From positions 1 to 64,000 of the forward strand of contig JAHXIV010000056.1 of assembly GCA_025655455.1 (NCBI GenBank): a DNA stretch of 64,000 nt. The letters are read 5' to 3'. Shown here piece after piece: positions 39,790-49,745 of this stretch. A program made the position numbers and the translations under genes. Within the stretch, counting starts at the first letter, position 1; each line of letters opens with the position of its first letter. The DNA is from a gamma proteobacterium symbiont of Taylorina sp. Lineage in GTDB: Bacteria; Pseudomonadota; Gammaproteobacteria; GRL18. Under the pieces are notes generated by a model. That model was not told the DNA's origin, did no database searches, and saw only the letters and a list, made by a program, of their open reading frames with translations.

Positions 39790-39829
39790 TTTCTAACTCC
39801 CGTATAGCTAACTTTTAAAATAATCGTCT

Positions 39830-39858
39830 AGTATACCCTTTCAGGATATACGTTTCAG
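39830..39858 (-). promoter_or_regulatory. Candidate sigma-70 promoter of the ilvB operon
   Basis: The minus strand reads CTGAAA, a 17-base spacer and TATACT, about 41 bases before the GTG start of ilvB. The -10 box matches five of six consensus bases and the -35 four of six. Confidence 0.4.
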
Positions 39859-39909
39859 CAAAAAAAACCAATACTCGTAAAAAAATTTTAATCTATTTTG
39901 CTGCAACAT

Positions 39910-39943
39910 AAAAAAAGGGCTGAATCAATATGACTCAGCCCTT
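39910..39943 (-). terminator. Rho-independent terminator after the peroxiredoxin gene
   Basis: The minus strand reads GGGCTGA, an 11-base loop, TCAGCCC and then a run of seven T residues, about 75 bases after the peroxiredoxin stop codon. It separates that gene from the ilvB operon. Confidence 0.85.
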
Positions 39944-40018
39944 AACTTTTAACTTTTCTTAAGCACATGAGCTGTGCTTAGAAGAAAATAATATCGATTT
40001 TCGTAACTTATTTTCGTG

Positions 40019-40657
40019 TTATAGTTGATCAGCTTCGTCAGCCAGATAATCAGCAACACCTTCTGTTGTTGCAGTCATACCCTTATCGCCTTTATTCCAA
40101 CCTGCCGGACAAACTTCACCATGTTCTTCAGTGAACTGCAGTGCATCAATCATACGTAACATTTCATCAATATTACGACCCAGAGGCAGGTCATTAACTA
40201 CCTGGTGACGTACAACACCATCTTTATCGATTAAAAATGAAGCACGGTAGGCAATACCTGCACCACGATTATAAGCGCCATCATCTCCGACACCGCCGCC
40301 AACTTCAACATCATAGTCATTACAAATAGATTGTTTTAAATCAGCAACCAGAGGATATTTAACTTCACCAATACCGCCATTGTTGATTGCAGTACTTCTC
40401 CACGCTTTATGAGTAAAGTGTGAATCTGTTGAACAGCCAATCACTTCAACACCACGTGAAGTGAATTCTTCAATACGGTGATCAAAAGCAATCAGTTCTG
40501 ATGGGCAAACAAAAGTGAAATCCAGCGGGTAAAAGAATAATACTGCATATTTTCCCTTAATGTGTTCAGCAAAATTAAAATCTGCTTTTATTTCGCCATC
40601 AGCCATTACTGCATTTGCTGTGAAATCGGGTGCTGCTTTGCCAACTAATACGCTCAT
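40019..40657 (-). CDS. 2-Cys peroxiredoxin (AhpC/Prx1 type)
   Basis: This enzyme reduces hydrogen peroxide and organic peroxides. The 212-residue protein has the peroxidatic Cys51 in YPLDFTFVCPSE, the conserved Arg/Trp region HKAWRST and a resolving Cys near 183 in EVCPAGWNKGDKGM, so it is a typical 2-Cys enzyme. It stands alone between its own promoter and terminator. The partner reductase is not in this window. Confidence 0.95.
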   Translation of the reverse strand: MSVLVGKAAPDFTANAVMADGEIKADFNFAEHIKGKYAVLFFYPLDFTFVCPSELIAFDHRIEEFTSRGVEVIGCSTDSHFTHKAWRSTAINNGGIGEVKYPLVADLKQSICNDYDVEVGGGVGDDGAYNRGAGIAYRASFLIDKDGVVRHQVVNDLPLGRNIDEMLRMIDALQFTEEHGEVCPAGWNKGDKGMTATTEGVADYLADEADQL

Positions 40658-40729
40658 TGTCCATTTCTCCTATGGATAGTTCTTTTAAAGAATAAAGTAA
40701 AAAATAATACCTTAGTGAATTTGTTGGTT

Positions 40730-40758
40730 ATTCTAAAGTATGTTAAAAATGAAAGCAA
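40730..40758 (-). promoter_or_regulatory. Candidate sigma-70 promoter of the peroxiredoxin gene
   Basis: The minus strand reads TTGCTT, a 17-base spacer and TAGAAT, about 73 bases before the ATG. The ribosome site before the gene is AGGAGA. Confidence 0.5.
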
Positions 40759-40776
40759 GTAATAAAGTGTAATTAA

Positions 40777-43071
40777 CTATTTTAGTTTAGCAAAGGCTGC
40801 TGCCATAGCATTATTTTCAGGGGCTGGCTGTTTGGCTATTTTTTTATGCATTTTATTTTTAATTGGCTCAGCGATGGTCTTTTTCGGTGCTTCAACTTTT
40901 TCACTTAAACGCATAGTCAAAGCGATTCTATTTCTTTTTAAATCAACTTCAACAACTTTTATTGTCACAATATCCCCTGCTTTTACTATGTCACGGGGAT
41001 CTTTAACAAATTTATCTGCTAATTGTGATATATGAACCAGACCATCCTGGTGAACACCAATATCAACAAAGGCACCAAAATTAGTCACATTAGTGACAAC
41101 ACCCTGCAATAACATTTCAGGTTTTAAATCCTTTGGAGCTTCAATACCGTCTTTAAATTCAGCAGTTTTAAATTCAGGACGTGGATCACGACCTGGTTTT
41201 TCAAGTTCCTGGACAATGTCCCTGATGGTCAACACACCAAACTTTTCATCAGTATAATCGGCAGGATTCAATGATTTAAGAAATTGTGTATCACCAATTA
41301 ATTTTCTGATATCCCGATTTTTCCGCAATGCAATTTTTTCAACCAATTGATAAGTTTCCGGGTGAACAGCTGATGCATCAAGAGGATTATCACCATTCAT
41401 CACTCTTAAAAATCCGGCTGATTGTTCAAATGCCTTTTCACCCAGCCTGGGAACTTTCATTAATTGTTTACGGTTTTTAAAAGCACCATGTTGTTCACGG
41501 TAACTGACTATATTAGCAGCAATTGTGGTACTTAAACCGGATACTTGCTCCAGTAATGGAATAGAAGCTGTATTGATGTCAACCCCGACACCATTTACAC
41601 AATCTTCAATGATGACATTCAGCTTACGACTGAGTTGTACCTGACTGACATCATGTTGATACTGCCCTACGCCAATTGATTTTGGATCAATTTTGACTAA
41701 TTCAGCCAAGGGATCCTGCAAACGTCTGGCAATTGAAACTGCTCCACGTAGTGACACATCCAAATCAGGGAATTCTTTTGCTGCCAGTTCCGAGGCAGAA
41801 TAAACTGAGGCTCCCGCTTCAGAAACCATAATTTTATTCATCCCGAGTCGTGGATACTGCTTAATCAGATCAGCTGCCAGCTTATCCGTCTCCCGTGATG
41901 CAGTACCATTGCCGATACTGATTAATTTAACCTGATATTTTTGTGCCAGAGCTGCCAGTACATGGATAGATTGATCCCACTGCCTTTTAGGCGCATGAGG
42001 ATAAATAGTAGAATCTTCCAGAAATTTTCCTGTTTCATCAACCACAACGACCTTAACCCCTGTTCTTAGACCCGGATCTAAACCAAGAGTCACTTTCTGA
42101 CCGGCTGGAGCCGCCAATAATAAATCTTTCAGATTATCACCAAACACATCAATTGCGGCGGCTTCCGCAATTTCTCTAAGACGTTTCTTAATATCCATAT
42201 CTAAAGAAACTTTTATTTTAATACGCCAGGTCCATTTCACTACCTCCATCAGCCATGCGTCAGCAAATCTATCATGATTTTCTATAGCATAAAATTGTGC
42301 AATTTTATATTCCATAGTGCAAAGTTGGGCAGGTTTCAAATCATTTTCTTCAATCTCTGTATTAATAGAAAGAAAACCTTCTTTGCGACCTCGAAATAAT
42401 GCAAGAATACGATGAGAAGGCATTTTGTAAAGATTTTCTTTAGTATCAAAATAATCAGAAAATTTACTGCCGCTCTCTTCCTGTCCTTTAACAACCCTGG
42501 AAACCATAACACCATTATTCCAGAGATATTCTCGTAAATTACCAATCAGCTCGGGGTTTTCTGCAAATCTTTCCATCAGGATCTGTTTGGCACCATCTAA
42601 TGCTTCTTTACAGCTTGTAATGGCTTTATCACTATTAATATATTTTTCAGCTTCCAGCTCCGGCTTAAGTTGTGGATCATCTAATAAAGATTGAGCCAAT
42701 GCTTCTAAACCTGCTTCACGTGCAATCTGTGCTTTCGTCTGACGTTTAATTTTATAGGGCTTATAGAGATCTTCGAGGCGTGTTTTAGTTTCTGCCTCAT
42801 AAAGAGTTGACTTGAGTTGTTCAGTCAACTTTCCCTGTTCTGCAATAGTTTTAATAATCACTTCTCTACGCTCATCCAGATCACGTAGATAAATCAGCCT
42901 TTCATCCAGCAACCTGAGTTGAGTATCATCCAGACTAGCGGTTACTTCCTTACGATAGCGAGCAATAAAAGGGACAGTATCACCGCCATCTAATAAGGTG
43001 ATTGTCGCTTCTACCTGAGATTCATGTACTGATAGTTCTTCAGCAATGCGCTGAATAATTGATTTAAGCAT
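40777..43071 (-). CDS. tex: Tex: RNA-binding transcription accessory protein
   Basis: Tex (YhgF) is a conserved nucleic-acid-binding protein linked to transcription and, in pathogens, toxin expression. The 764-residue protein has the N-terminal helical part (VPFIARYRKEVTASLDDTQLRLL), a YqgF-like RNase H-fold domain near 330 (TLGLDPGLRTGVKVVVVDETG), helix-hairpin-helix motifs (GLSTTIAANIVSYREQHGAFKNR) and an S1 domain near 650 (NFGAFVDIGVHQDGLVHIS). A Lys/Ala/Pro-rich tail follows. Length is near that of E. coli YhgF (773). Confidence 0.96.
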   Translation of the reverse strand: MLKSIIQRIAEELSVHESQVEATITLLDGGDTVPFIARYRKEVTASLDDTQLRLLDERLIYLRDLDERREVIIKTIAEQGKLTEQLKSTLYEAETKTRLEDLYKPYKIKRQTKAQIAREAGLEALAQSLLDDPQLKPELEAEKYINSDKAITSCKEALDGAKQILMERFAENPELIGNLREYLWNNGVMVSRVVKGQEESGSKFSDYFDTKENLYKMPSHRILALFRGRKEGFLSINTEIEENDLKPAQLCTMEYKIAQFYAIENHDRFADAWLMEVVKWTWRIKIKVSLDMDIKKRLREIAEAAAIDVFGDNLKDLLLAAPAGQKVTLGLDPGLRTGVKVVVVDETGKFLEDSTIYPHAPKRQWDQSIHVLAALAQKYQVKLISIGNGTASRETDKLAADLIKQYPRLGMNKIMVSEAGASVYSASELAAKEFPDLDVSLRGAVSIARRLQDPLAELVKIDPKSIGVGQYQHDVSQVQLSRKLNVIIEDCVNGVGVDINTASIPLLEQVSGLSTTIAANIVSYREQHGAFKNRKQLMKVPRLGEKAFEQSAGFLRVMNGDNPLDASAVHPETYQLVEKIALRKNRDIRKLIGDTQFLKSLNPADYTDEKFGVLTIRDIVQELEKPGRDPRPEFKTAEFKDGIEAPKDLKPEMLLQGVVTNVTNFGAFVDIGVHQDGLVHISQLADKFVKDPRDIVKAGDIVTIKVVEVDLKRNRIALTMRLSEKVEAPKKTIAEPIKNKMHKKIAKQPAPENNAMAAAFAKLK

Positions 43072-43127
43072 TTTTGAGATATTTTCCGCTGATAAAAAAG
43101 GGGACGATTATAAACCATTATAAAAAA

Positions 43128-44366
43128 TTACCAACTAATTTTAACCTCAAGTACAGCTTGAGCAGAACTCTTGTGTACGGTTAAAAGCAGATTGTTTTGT
43201 GTAATTTCAACACCTTCTTTGGGTATAGAATGTGTTTTATGAACAATAAATCCAGCCAGTGTAGTATATTTTCCGATAGGAATATTGATGTCTAATTGTT
43301 CGCATAATACGTCCAGCTCTATCCTTGCATTGACAATATAATCCCTCTCTCCCATACAACGAATAAACTGATCCTGATCTTCATGATGGCTGTCATATTC
43401 ATCCTCCAGATCTTCTACAACTTCCTCCATAATATCTTCAAGAGCAACAATTCCTTCTGCTCCGCCAAATTCATCCACCACTATGGCGACAACTATTCCA
43501 GCGCTTCTAAGTTCAAACATCAGATCTTTGATGCTTTTTAGTGCAGGTACGTAAAATGCGGGCTGAATAAATTCAGTAATCGGTGTTTCAGGATCAATAT
43601 TAATTAAATCCAGTGTATTTAAAACACCAATAATTTTATCAATACGCTGATCATAAACCGGCAAACGGATATGGGATTTTTCCACTGAAATCTGTTTTGC
43701 ATCTCCACAGCTAATTCCTTTTTCAACGGCACTAACATCAATCAGGGGCAGCATAATCTCTTTGACGGTTGTTTCAGAAAAATTAAACATTCTTCTGATC
43801 ATGTTTTGTTCTACCGGCTGTATATCACCTGCAGAAACCGCCGGCATTTGCAGCATGGTGACAATTTCTTCACGCAGAGTAAAAGGGTTTTGATTATTTC
43901 CACCTGATAATTTAGCCAGTTGTCGGGTTAAAAAACTAAAGACAGCTAATATAGGATAAAAAAGGATAGAACAGTAATATAAAATAAAGATAATATAAGG
44001 TGTGATGACATCGGCACGTTGCTGAAAAATACTTTTTGGTACAATTTCCCCAAAAACCCATATCAGGGGAGCAATCAGAACAACAGCCAGCCAGCTGCCA
44101 TTTTCACCAAACAGGTGAATCATTAAAGCTGCAGCCATCGTCGTATTGGTTACAACAGAAATATTAGTCCCTATCAAAGTAATTGATAATAACCATTCCG
44201 GATTTTCCAACATTTTTAAAGCCAGTTTTGCCCCCCTGGATCCCTTTGCGGCTCTATGTCTTAACTTTAGCTGATCTGCACTGACAATCGCCATTTCAGA
44301 ACCGGAGAAAAAACCTTCCAGTAAGAGACAAAGAAAAATAATCAATAAGGTAGTAGAAACTTCCAT
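43128..44366 (-). CDS. CNNM/CorC-family membrane protein (DUF21-CBS-CorC_HlyC), second of a pair
   Basis: The 412-residue protein has a DUF21 transmembrane domain (about 1-180; LEGFFSGSEMAIVSAD at the start), a tandem CBS pair (about 195-330; IMLPLIDVSAVEKG and VVAIVVDEFGGAEGIVALEDIMEEVVEDLEDEYD) and a C-terminal CorC/HlyC domain. Members are linked to magnesium or cobalt transport. It lies 2 bases after a paralogue of the same architecture, so they are one unit and may form a heteromer. The transported ion cannot be told from sequence. Confidence 0.88.
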   Translation of the reverse strand: MEVSTTLLIIFLCLLLEGFFSGSEMAIVSADQLKLRHRAAKGSRGAKLALKMLENPEWLLSITLIGTNISVVTNTTMAAALMIHLFGENGSWLAVVLIAPLIWVFGEIVPKSIFQQRADVITPYIIFILYYCSILFYPILAVFSFLTRQLAKLSGGNNQNPFTLREEIVTMLQMPAVSAGDIQPVEQNMIRRMFNFSETTVKEIMLPLIDVSAVEKGISCGDAKQISVEKSHIRLPVYDQRIDKIIGVLNTLDLINIDPETPITEFIQPAFYVPALKSIKDLMFELRSAGIVVAIVVDEFGGAEGIVALEDIMEEVVEDLEDEYDSHHEDQDQFIRCMGERDYIVNARIELDVLCEQLDINIPIGKYTTLAGFIVHKTHSIPKEGVEITQNNLLLTVHKSSAQAVLEVKISW

Positions 44367-44368
44367 TG

Positions 44369-45760
44369 TTAGTTACTCTCCTTGTCAGATTTTTCAGGAC
44401 GATCAAAATCATCGGCTTCGATTACTGTGTCTATTAGCTCATCACAATGTGCAAGAGGGCTATTGTCAGATATAATTTCCTCCTCATTCGTCATTGAGTT
44501 GCTCAGTTTTTCTACCTGCAGTTCTTCAATTCTGTTTCTAACCACATTTAAAACACTAAATCTAAAGTCTTGAATATCTATTATTTCACCTCTGTCAGGC
44601 AGTTCTCCAAAAGCATGTAATACAAAGCCGGCTACTGTTTCCATATTACTTTCACTGAGCATACTATTAAAATAGTCATTAAATTCATCCAGTGAAAGTG
44701 TGCCATGTAATAAATAACGATTATTATCTATTTTCTGAACCTGTACCTGTTCCAGTTTATCTGATGGACTGGGAATATCACCAAAAATGCATTCCAGCAG
44801 ATCTTCCATTGTGACCAGACCTGTTATACCTCCGTACTCATCAACAGTAAGAGCAAAAGATCGTTTATTTTTTCTAAAATTACCAAAAAGTTCAATTGCA
44901 GATTTGGATTCAGGGACAAAATAGGGTTTTCTTAATATTTTCAGCAAAGCTTTTTGCTCTTTATCAAAATCACCAAAATCTATATCTAAAAGATCCCTGG
45001 CATGCAGAATACCGATAATATCATCCCTATGCTCATTATAAACAGGAAAGCGTGATTGTTTGGTTTGCCGTTGAGTTTCCACTATCTTTAATATTGGGGT
45101 ATCAAAGGGAATAAAAGTAATATCCGATCGGGGCGTTAACATATCTTCAAGTTTTTTATTGCCAAATTCAAAGATCCTTTCAATAAACCCCGCTTCATGT
45201 TGATCCAGTGCGCCCTTGCCGACAGCGTCCTGTGCTAAGGTTCTGACCATATCTTCTGTGACCAGATTACCCCGGGATCGCTCTTTTCCAATCAGCATGG
45301 TGATAAAAAAATCTGAAACATGTCTTACTACCCAGCGTAGTGGTGTGATCATACGTGAAAAAATTTCAATGGGACGGCTTTCAAAACCGGCAAAAGCAAC
45401 TCTATTGCGAATAGCCAGAGTCTTGGGGGTGATTTCACCAAAAATTAATAGAATGGGAACCATAATAAACAGATTATAGAGCTTATTTTCTGCACCAAAA
45501 AGTTGAATAATCATGGAAGTGGAAATAACAGAAGCAGTGACATTGACAAATTCGTTGCCAATTAAAATAGTCACAATTAAACGTCGTGGTTCAGAAAGTA
45601 GTTTTTCAATCAGGCTTGCATTAGGGTTATTATCTTTTTTCATCTGTTCAAGATGGACGCTATCCAGAGAGAATAGCGCTGTCTCTGAACTGGAAAAAAA
45701 ACCGGACAAGCCCAATAATATAATAAAAAGGACTATTTCAAGTAAAATAATAAAATCCAC
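44369..45760 (-). CDS. CNNM/CorC-family membrane protein (DUF21-CBS-CorC_HlyC), first of a pair
   Basis: The domain order is DUF21 (LSGFFSSSETALFSLD near the start), two CBS domains (MLTPRSDITFIPFD and LTVDEYGGITGLVTMEDLLECIFGDI) and CorC_HlyC, then an acidic C-terminal tail (about 430-463). I prefer the GTG at 45760 (463 residues), which has an excellent GGAGA ribosome site, over the track start at a TTG 14 codons earlier. Co-encoded with a second member 2 bases downstream. Confidence 0.88.
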   Translation of the reverse strand: MDFIILLEIVLFIILLGLSGFFSSSETALFSLDSVHLEQMKKDNNPNASLIEKLLSEPRRLIVTILIGNEFVNVTASVISTSMIIQLFGAENKLYNLFIMVPILLIFGEITPKTLAIRNRVAFAGFESRPIEIFSRMITPLRWVVRHVSDFFITMLIGKERSRGNLVTEDMVRTLAQDAVGKGALDQHEAGFIERIFEFGNKKLEDMLTPRSDITFIPFDTPILKIVETQRQTKQSRFPVYNEHRDDIIGILHARDLLDIDFGDFDKEQKALLKILRKPYFVPESKSAIELFGNFRKNKRSFALTVDEYGGITGLVTMEDLLECIFGDIPSPSDKLEQVQVQKIDNNRYLLHGTLSLDEFNDYFNSMLSESNMETVAGFVLHAFGELPDRGEIIDIQDFRFSVLNVVRNRIEELQVEKLSNSMTNEEEIISDNSPLAHCDELIDTVIEADDFDRPEKSDKESN

Positions 45761-45963
45761 CAAAATTTCTCCAAAAATGGCTATAGTAGCAATAATTAAC
45801 AAATGATGACATATTTTTTATATACGTGATATATAAATTTTATAAAGTAATCTTTAATAAAGTTCAGTTAGAGAGCTGATTTCCAATGCTGACAGAGCGC
45901 TTTATCAGGTAAAAAAGTCGGGTTGAAGTAGGTGTGCTATATACCTAAAAAACTCAGCTAAAT

Positions 45964-47040
45964 CTACAAGAATGTGTGATAAGGTTTTATTCTTTTCCAC
46001 CAGCGCTTAATTAATTTCTTTGTAAACAGCAGTCTTTTTCCTGTCGGGGATATTAATTGAACTTCAGTAATTTTGCCTGATTTGATATCTTTCAGTAGTG
46101 GTTCTAAATACTGTTTTTCAAATTGTTGTAATAAACCAACCCGGCTGAATATATCCCTGTTTTGTGCAGCCTGCATAAAATCATCAATAATATAAATAAC
46201 ATGCTGCTGTTCTGATAATAAATAGCCGCCGCTTAAATCAGCATAAGAATAATGGTTCAACTGACACAAACCTTTGGCAATGATATTATCCGTATAAATT
46301 AATACATTTGATTGTTCATTCTGCACATTATCGATATTATCAATAGACTCCCCCGCTCCCCAGAACCAGATACTATTGACAGGAATTTTTCCTTGTTTCT
46401 GACGCTCTTTGTTAACAGAACTCTGATGCAGTATCATTTGAAATTCATTAGACAGGTTAATCCAGTGCTGACTGTCTTCCCCGCTATAAAGAAAGGATTT
46501 AAGCGGCTGCATTAAGACCTTTTCAGGTGCTGTTGAATGGAGATTAATAGCTTTGTCAGAGACAATATACCAGCGTTGCGGGGAGATAAACACTAATTGC
46601 CAAAAATATTCTTCCGCAATATCTTGATAAAATTGGTTAATTTCAGAAACAAGTTGTTCAGCTTCATCCTGTGAAATACTTATTTTTGTTTCAGCCAATA
46701 GCAATTGATCTCTGTCCGGAGCCATAAAACAAGGGTCAGCCCGCATTATCCAGACATTTTTTTTCAGGCAATGCTTTGTGGTAGAAGTTTTTATATCAAA
46801 TAGATAGGAAAACCCTGCAATAGGTAATTGAGTCGCATTGTTCTGATGAGAATAACCTAATTCATTAAACAGGCAGCTGTAATAATCATTGTAGGGGATA
46901 ATTTTTTTTGTCAGTGTTCCACGTGACAATAAAGTAGAAAAAGCAGTTAATTCAGGTAATTCAGAAGCGGGTAGTTGTTTAAGATCAGGCACCGGATCAA
47001 AGAGATCCGGTACTATTAATGAAACTTGTTTATCTGACAT
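45964..47040 (-). CDS. RpfE-like protein (phosphoglycerate-mutase-related family), function unknown
   Basis: This 358-residue soluble protein carries blocks I associate with the RpfE family of Xanthomonas and relatives: VWIMRADPCFMAPDRDQLLL, ISQDEAEQLVSEINQFY, PQRWYIVS and, most tellingly, NEFQMILHQSSVNKERQ followed by VNSIWFWGAGES. Some databases annotate such proteins as cofactor-independent phosphoglycerate mutase-related, but the catalytic motifs of that enzyme are not visible here. It follows hom by 23 bases, where many gammaproteobacteria have thrC. Role unknown. Confidence 0.7.
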   Translation of the reverse strand: MSDKQVSLIVPDLFDPVPDLKQLPASELPELTAFSTLLSRGTLTKKIIPYNDYYSCLFNELGYSHQNNATQLPIAGFSYLFDIKTSTTKHCLKKNVWIMRADPCFMAPDRDQLLLAETKISISQDEAEQLVSEINQFYQDIAEEYFWQLVFISPQRWYIVSDKAINLHSTAPEKVLMQPLKSFLYSGEDSQHWINLSNEFQMILHQSSVNKERQKQGKIPVNSIWFWGAGESIDNIDNVQNEQSNVLIYTDNIIAKGLCQLNHYSYADLSGGYLLSEQQHVIYIIDDFMQAAQNRDIFSRVGLLQQFEKQYLEPLLKDIKSGKITEVQLISPTGKRLLFTKKLIKRWWKRIKPYHTFL

Positions 47041-47063
47041 AAATTTATCAGGTTGATGGAACC

Positions 47064-48389
47064 CTAATCTGCATCCAGGTGTTCCAGGCGGATACGGGTA
47101 ACATCACCATCAACCACATCCAGAGCATGAATTTTTTGCAAAGCAGTATTCATATTTTTTTCAATAGTCGTATGAGTAATAATAATAATGGTAGACTTAT
47201 TATCGCTGCCATGCTCCTTTTGCAGCATAGAATCAATACTAATATTATTTTCGGCAAGAATGCTGGTAATATTGGCTAATACACCGGTTTCGTCAGAAGC
47301 TGCAATACGTAAATAATAAGCAGTTTCAACTTCATCAATAGCTAATATCGGTGTATCAGATAATGATTCAGGCTGAAAGGCTAAATGCGGTACTCTGTTT
47401 TCAGGATCGGTGGTCAGTACACGAACCACATCCACAATATCTGCAACAACAGCAGACGCTGTGGGTTCTGCTCCTGCCCCTGCCCCATAATAGAGTGTAG
47501 AACCCACAGCATCACCTTCAACCAGAACCGCATTCATAACACCGTCAACATTGGCAATCAGACAACGTTTTGGAATCAGGGTAGGATGAACCCGCAGTTC
47601 AATTCCATTTTTAGTACGACGGCTAACACCAAGATGTTTAATACTGAATCCCAGTTCAGTGGCATAATCCACATCTTCTCTGGTAATTTTACTGATCCCT
47701 TCGGTATAAGCTTTTTCAAATTGCAGGGGAATTCCGAAAGCAATGGAAGCCAGAATTGTCAATTTATGTGCAGCATCAATACCTTCCACATCAAATGTCG
47801 GATCAGCTTCTGCATAGCCAAGACGCTGCGCTTCTGCCAGCACTGAATTAAAATCACGCTGCTTATCACGCATTTCTGTTAATATAAAATTACCTGTTCC
47901 ATTGATAATACCGGCAAGCCATTCAATATTATTTCCAGTCAGTCCTTCCCTAATCGCCTTAATAATAGGAATACCACCGGCAACTGCAGCTTCAAAAGCA
48001 ACCATTACGCCTTTTTTCTGAGCGGCAGAAAAGATTTCATTACCATGTTTAGCAATGAGTGCTTTATTGGCAGTAACAACATGTTTGCCATTGGCAATCG
48101 CCTTGAGTACCAGTTCTCTTGCCAGTGTAACTCCGCCAATGAGTTCAACAACAATTGAGACCTCCGGATCAGTAACTACTCCAATTGGATTTTCAGTTAA
48201 TTTAATACCATCAGTTTTGCAAATACGGGGCTTGTTAATATCCCTTGCTGATGCGTGGCTGATCACAATACCACGACCAGCTCGACGAGAAATTTCTTCT
48301 GCATTGCGTTGTAATACATTGACAGTACCACCGCCAACAGTACCTAATCCTAATAATCCAACCTTAACCGGTTTCAATTGATTCTCCAT
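47064..48389 (-). CDS. hom: Homoserine dehydrogenase
   Basis: The enzyme reduces aspartate semialdehyde to homoserine for threonine and methionine synthesis. The 441-residue protein has the Rossmann motif VGLLGLGTVGGGTVNVL, VTANKALIAKHG, AAVAGGIPIIKAIREGL, NGTGNFILTEM and a C-terminal ACT domain (about 350-430; YYLRIAASDETGVLANI). It is monofunctional (no aspartokinase domain). It lies 35 bases after alaC, a conserved neighbourhood. Confidence 0.96.
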   Translation of the reverse strand: MENQLKPVKVGLLGLGTVGGGTVNVLQRNAEEISRRAGRGIVISHASARDINKPRICKTDGIKLTENPIGVVTDPEVSIVVELIGGVTLARELVLKAIANGKHVVTANKALIAKHGNEIFSAAQKKGVMVAFEAAVAGGIPIIKAIREGLTGNNIEWLAGIINGTGNFILTEMRDKQRDFNSVLAEAQRLGYAEADPTFDVEGIDAAHKLTILASIAFGIPLQFEKAYTEGISKITREDVDYATELGFSIKHLGVSRRTKNGIELRVHPTLIPKRCLIANVDGVMNAVLVEGDAVGSTLYYGAGAGAEPTASAVVADIVDVVRVLTTDPENRVPHLAFQPESLSDTPILAIDEVETAYYLRIAASDETGVLANITSILAENNISIDSMLQKEHGSDNKSTIIIITHTTIEKNMNTALQKIHALDVVDGDVTRIRLEHLDAD

Positions 48390-48424
48390 TTAAACATTAA
48401 TTTATTTGCGCGGCATTATAGCAA

Positions 48425-49624
48425 TTATGAAGCAAAAACCCCAACTTTATCTTTTTTAAACATATCTTTTAAGCAGCGCAAAGCCTGGCGAGTACGGTGT
48501 TCATTTTCAATTAAACTAAAACGCACATGATCATCGCCATATTCACCAAAACCAACCCCCGGTGAAACGGCAACCTTAGCATCAATTAATAGTTTCTTTG
48601 AGAATTCAAGCGATCCCATGGCCTTATATTCCAGAGGTATCGGTGCCCAGACAAACATGGTTGCCTTGGGTTTTTCAACATCCCAGCCTATTGAGTCCAG
48701 ACCTGAACAGAGAACATCTCGTCTATCCTGATACATGGCACGAATTTGTTCGACACATTCCTGAGGACCATCTAATGCATGAATCGCAGCAACCTGAATG
48801 GGCGTAAACATGCCGTAATCAAGATAGGACTTCATTCGTGTCAGTGCGGCAACAAGCGTGGGATTCCCACACATAAAACCAACCCGCCAGCCCGGCATAT
48901 TATAAGTTTTTGATAATGAATAAAATTCAACAGCAATTTCTTTTGCTCCGGGTACTTGCAGTATTGAAGGTGCTTTGTAACCATCAAAAACAATTTCAGC
49001 ATAAGCGATATCATGAACCACCCATATTTTATGCTCTTTTGCAATTTTAACTACTTTTTCAAAGAAATCTAATTCCACACAATGCGTGGTTGGATTACCG
49101 GGGAAATTAAGTACCAGCATCTTTGGCTTTGGCCAGGAGTTCTTAATCGCATTTTCCAATTCTGCAAAAAAATCAATATCCGGTGTCATGGGTACATGAC
49201 GAATATCTGCACCGGCAATCACAAAACCATAGGGATGAATAGGATAAGAAGGATTAGGAACCAACACAGCATCACCCGGTCCCACGGTGGCCAGAGCAAG
49301 ATGAGCCAATCCTTCCTTAGAACCTATCGTGACAATCGCTTCTGATTCCGGATCCAGATCAACATCATAACTACGTTTATACCAGTTGCAAATGGCTTTA
49401 CGTAAACGGGGAACGCCGCGAGACATTGAATAACGGTGGGTATCGTTACGTTGGGTTGCTTCAACCATTTTATCAACAATATGTTTAGGTGTCGGTTGAT
49501 CCGGATTACCCATACCAAAGTCAATAATGTCCTCACCACGGGCTCGCGCCTCTGCTTTTAATGCATTAACAATATTAAAAACATAGGGTGGTAAGCGTTT
49601 AATACGCTGAAAGTCATCGTTCAA
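48425..49624 (-). CDS. alaC: Glutamate-pyruvate (alanine) aminotransferase AlaC
   Basis: This class I PLP-dependent aminotransferase makes alanine from pyruvate. The 399-residue protein closely follows E. coli Ala[41 protein letters not shown], the PLP lysine in [16 protein letters not shown], and [14 protein letters not shown] at the end. The first codon is TTG with GAGGTG upstream; no ATG preserves the conserved start. It is divergent from the Mth938-like gene. Confidence 0.93.
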   Translation of the reverse strand: MNDDFQRIKRLPPYVFNIVNALKAEARARGEDIIDFGMGNPDQPTPKHIVDKMVEATQRNDTHRYSMSRGVPRLRKAICNWYKRSYDVDLDPESEAIVTIGSKEGLAHLALATVGPGDAVLVPNPSYPIHPYGFVIAGADIRHVPMTPDIDFFAELENAIKNSWPKPKMLVLNFPGNPTTHCVELDFFEKVVKIAKEHKIWVVHDIAYAEIVFDGYKAPSILQVPGAKEIAVEFYSLSKTYNMPGWRVGFMCGNPTLVAALTRMKSYLDYGMFTPIQVAAIHALDGPQECVEQIRAMYQDRRDVLCSGLDSIGWDVEKPKATMFVWAPIPLEYKAMGSLEFSKKLLIDAKVAVSPGVGFGEYGDDHVRFSLIENEHRTRQALRCLKDMFKKDKVGVFAS

Positions 49625-49662
49625 AACAACACCTCATAAAGAAAATCTCATAAAAAATTATA

Positions 49663-49692
49663 TCGAAAAAATTATATTAATATTGATATAAT
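49663..49692 (+). promoter_or_regulatory. Candidate sigma-70 promoter for the Mth938-like gene
   Basis: In the 121-base divergent gap after alaC the plus strand reads TCGAAA, an 18-base spacer and a perfect TATAAT, about 53 bases before the ATG at 49746. Confidence 0.45.
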
Positions 49693-49745
49693 GCTAAAAA
49701 TCAAGCAGCTCAAACCAGTCAATTCAAAACAAAGCAGTTAAAATT

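Noticed and set aside
39790-39909. Leader-peptide attenuator for the ilvB operon
   Set aside because: No short ORF rich in Val, Leu or Ile and no alternative terminator hairpin were visible between the promoter and the ilvB start.
47385-47846. Plus-strand ORF of 153 residues inside hom
   Set aside because: Fully antisense to homoserine dehydrogenase, with composition typical of a mirrored gene (many Asn, His, Cys).
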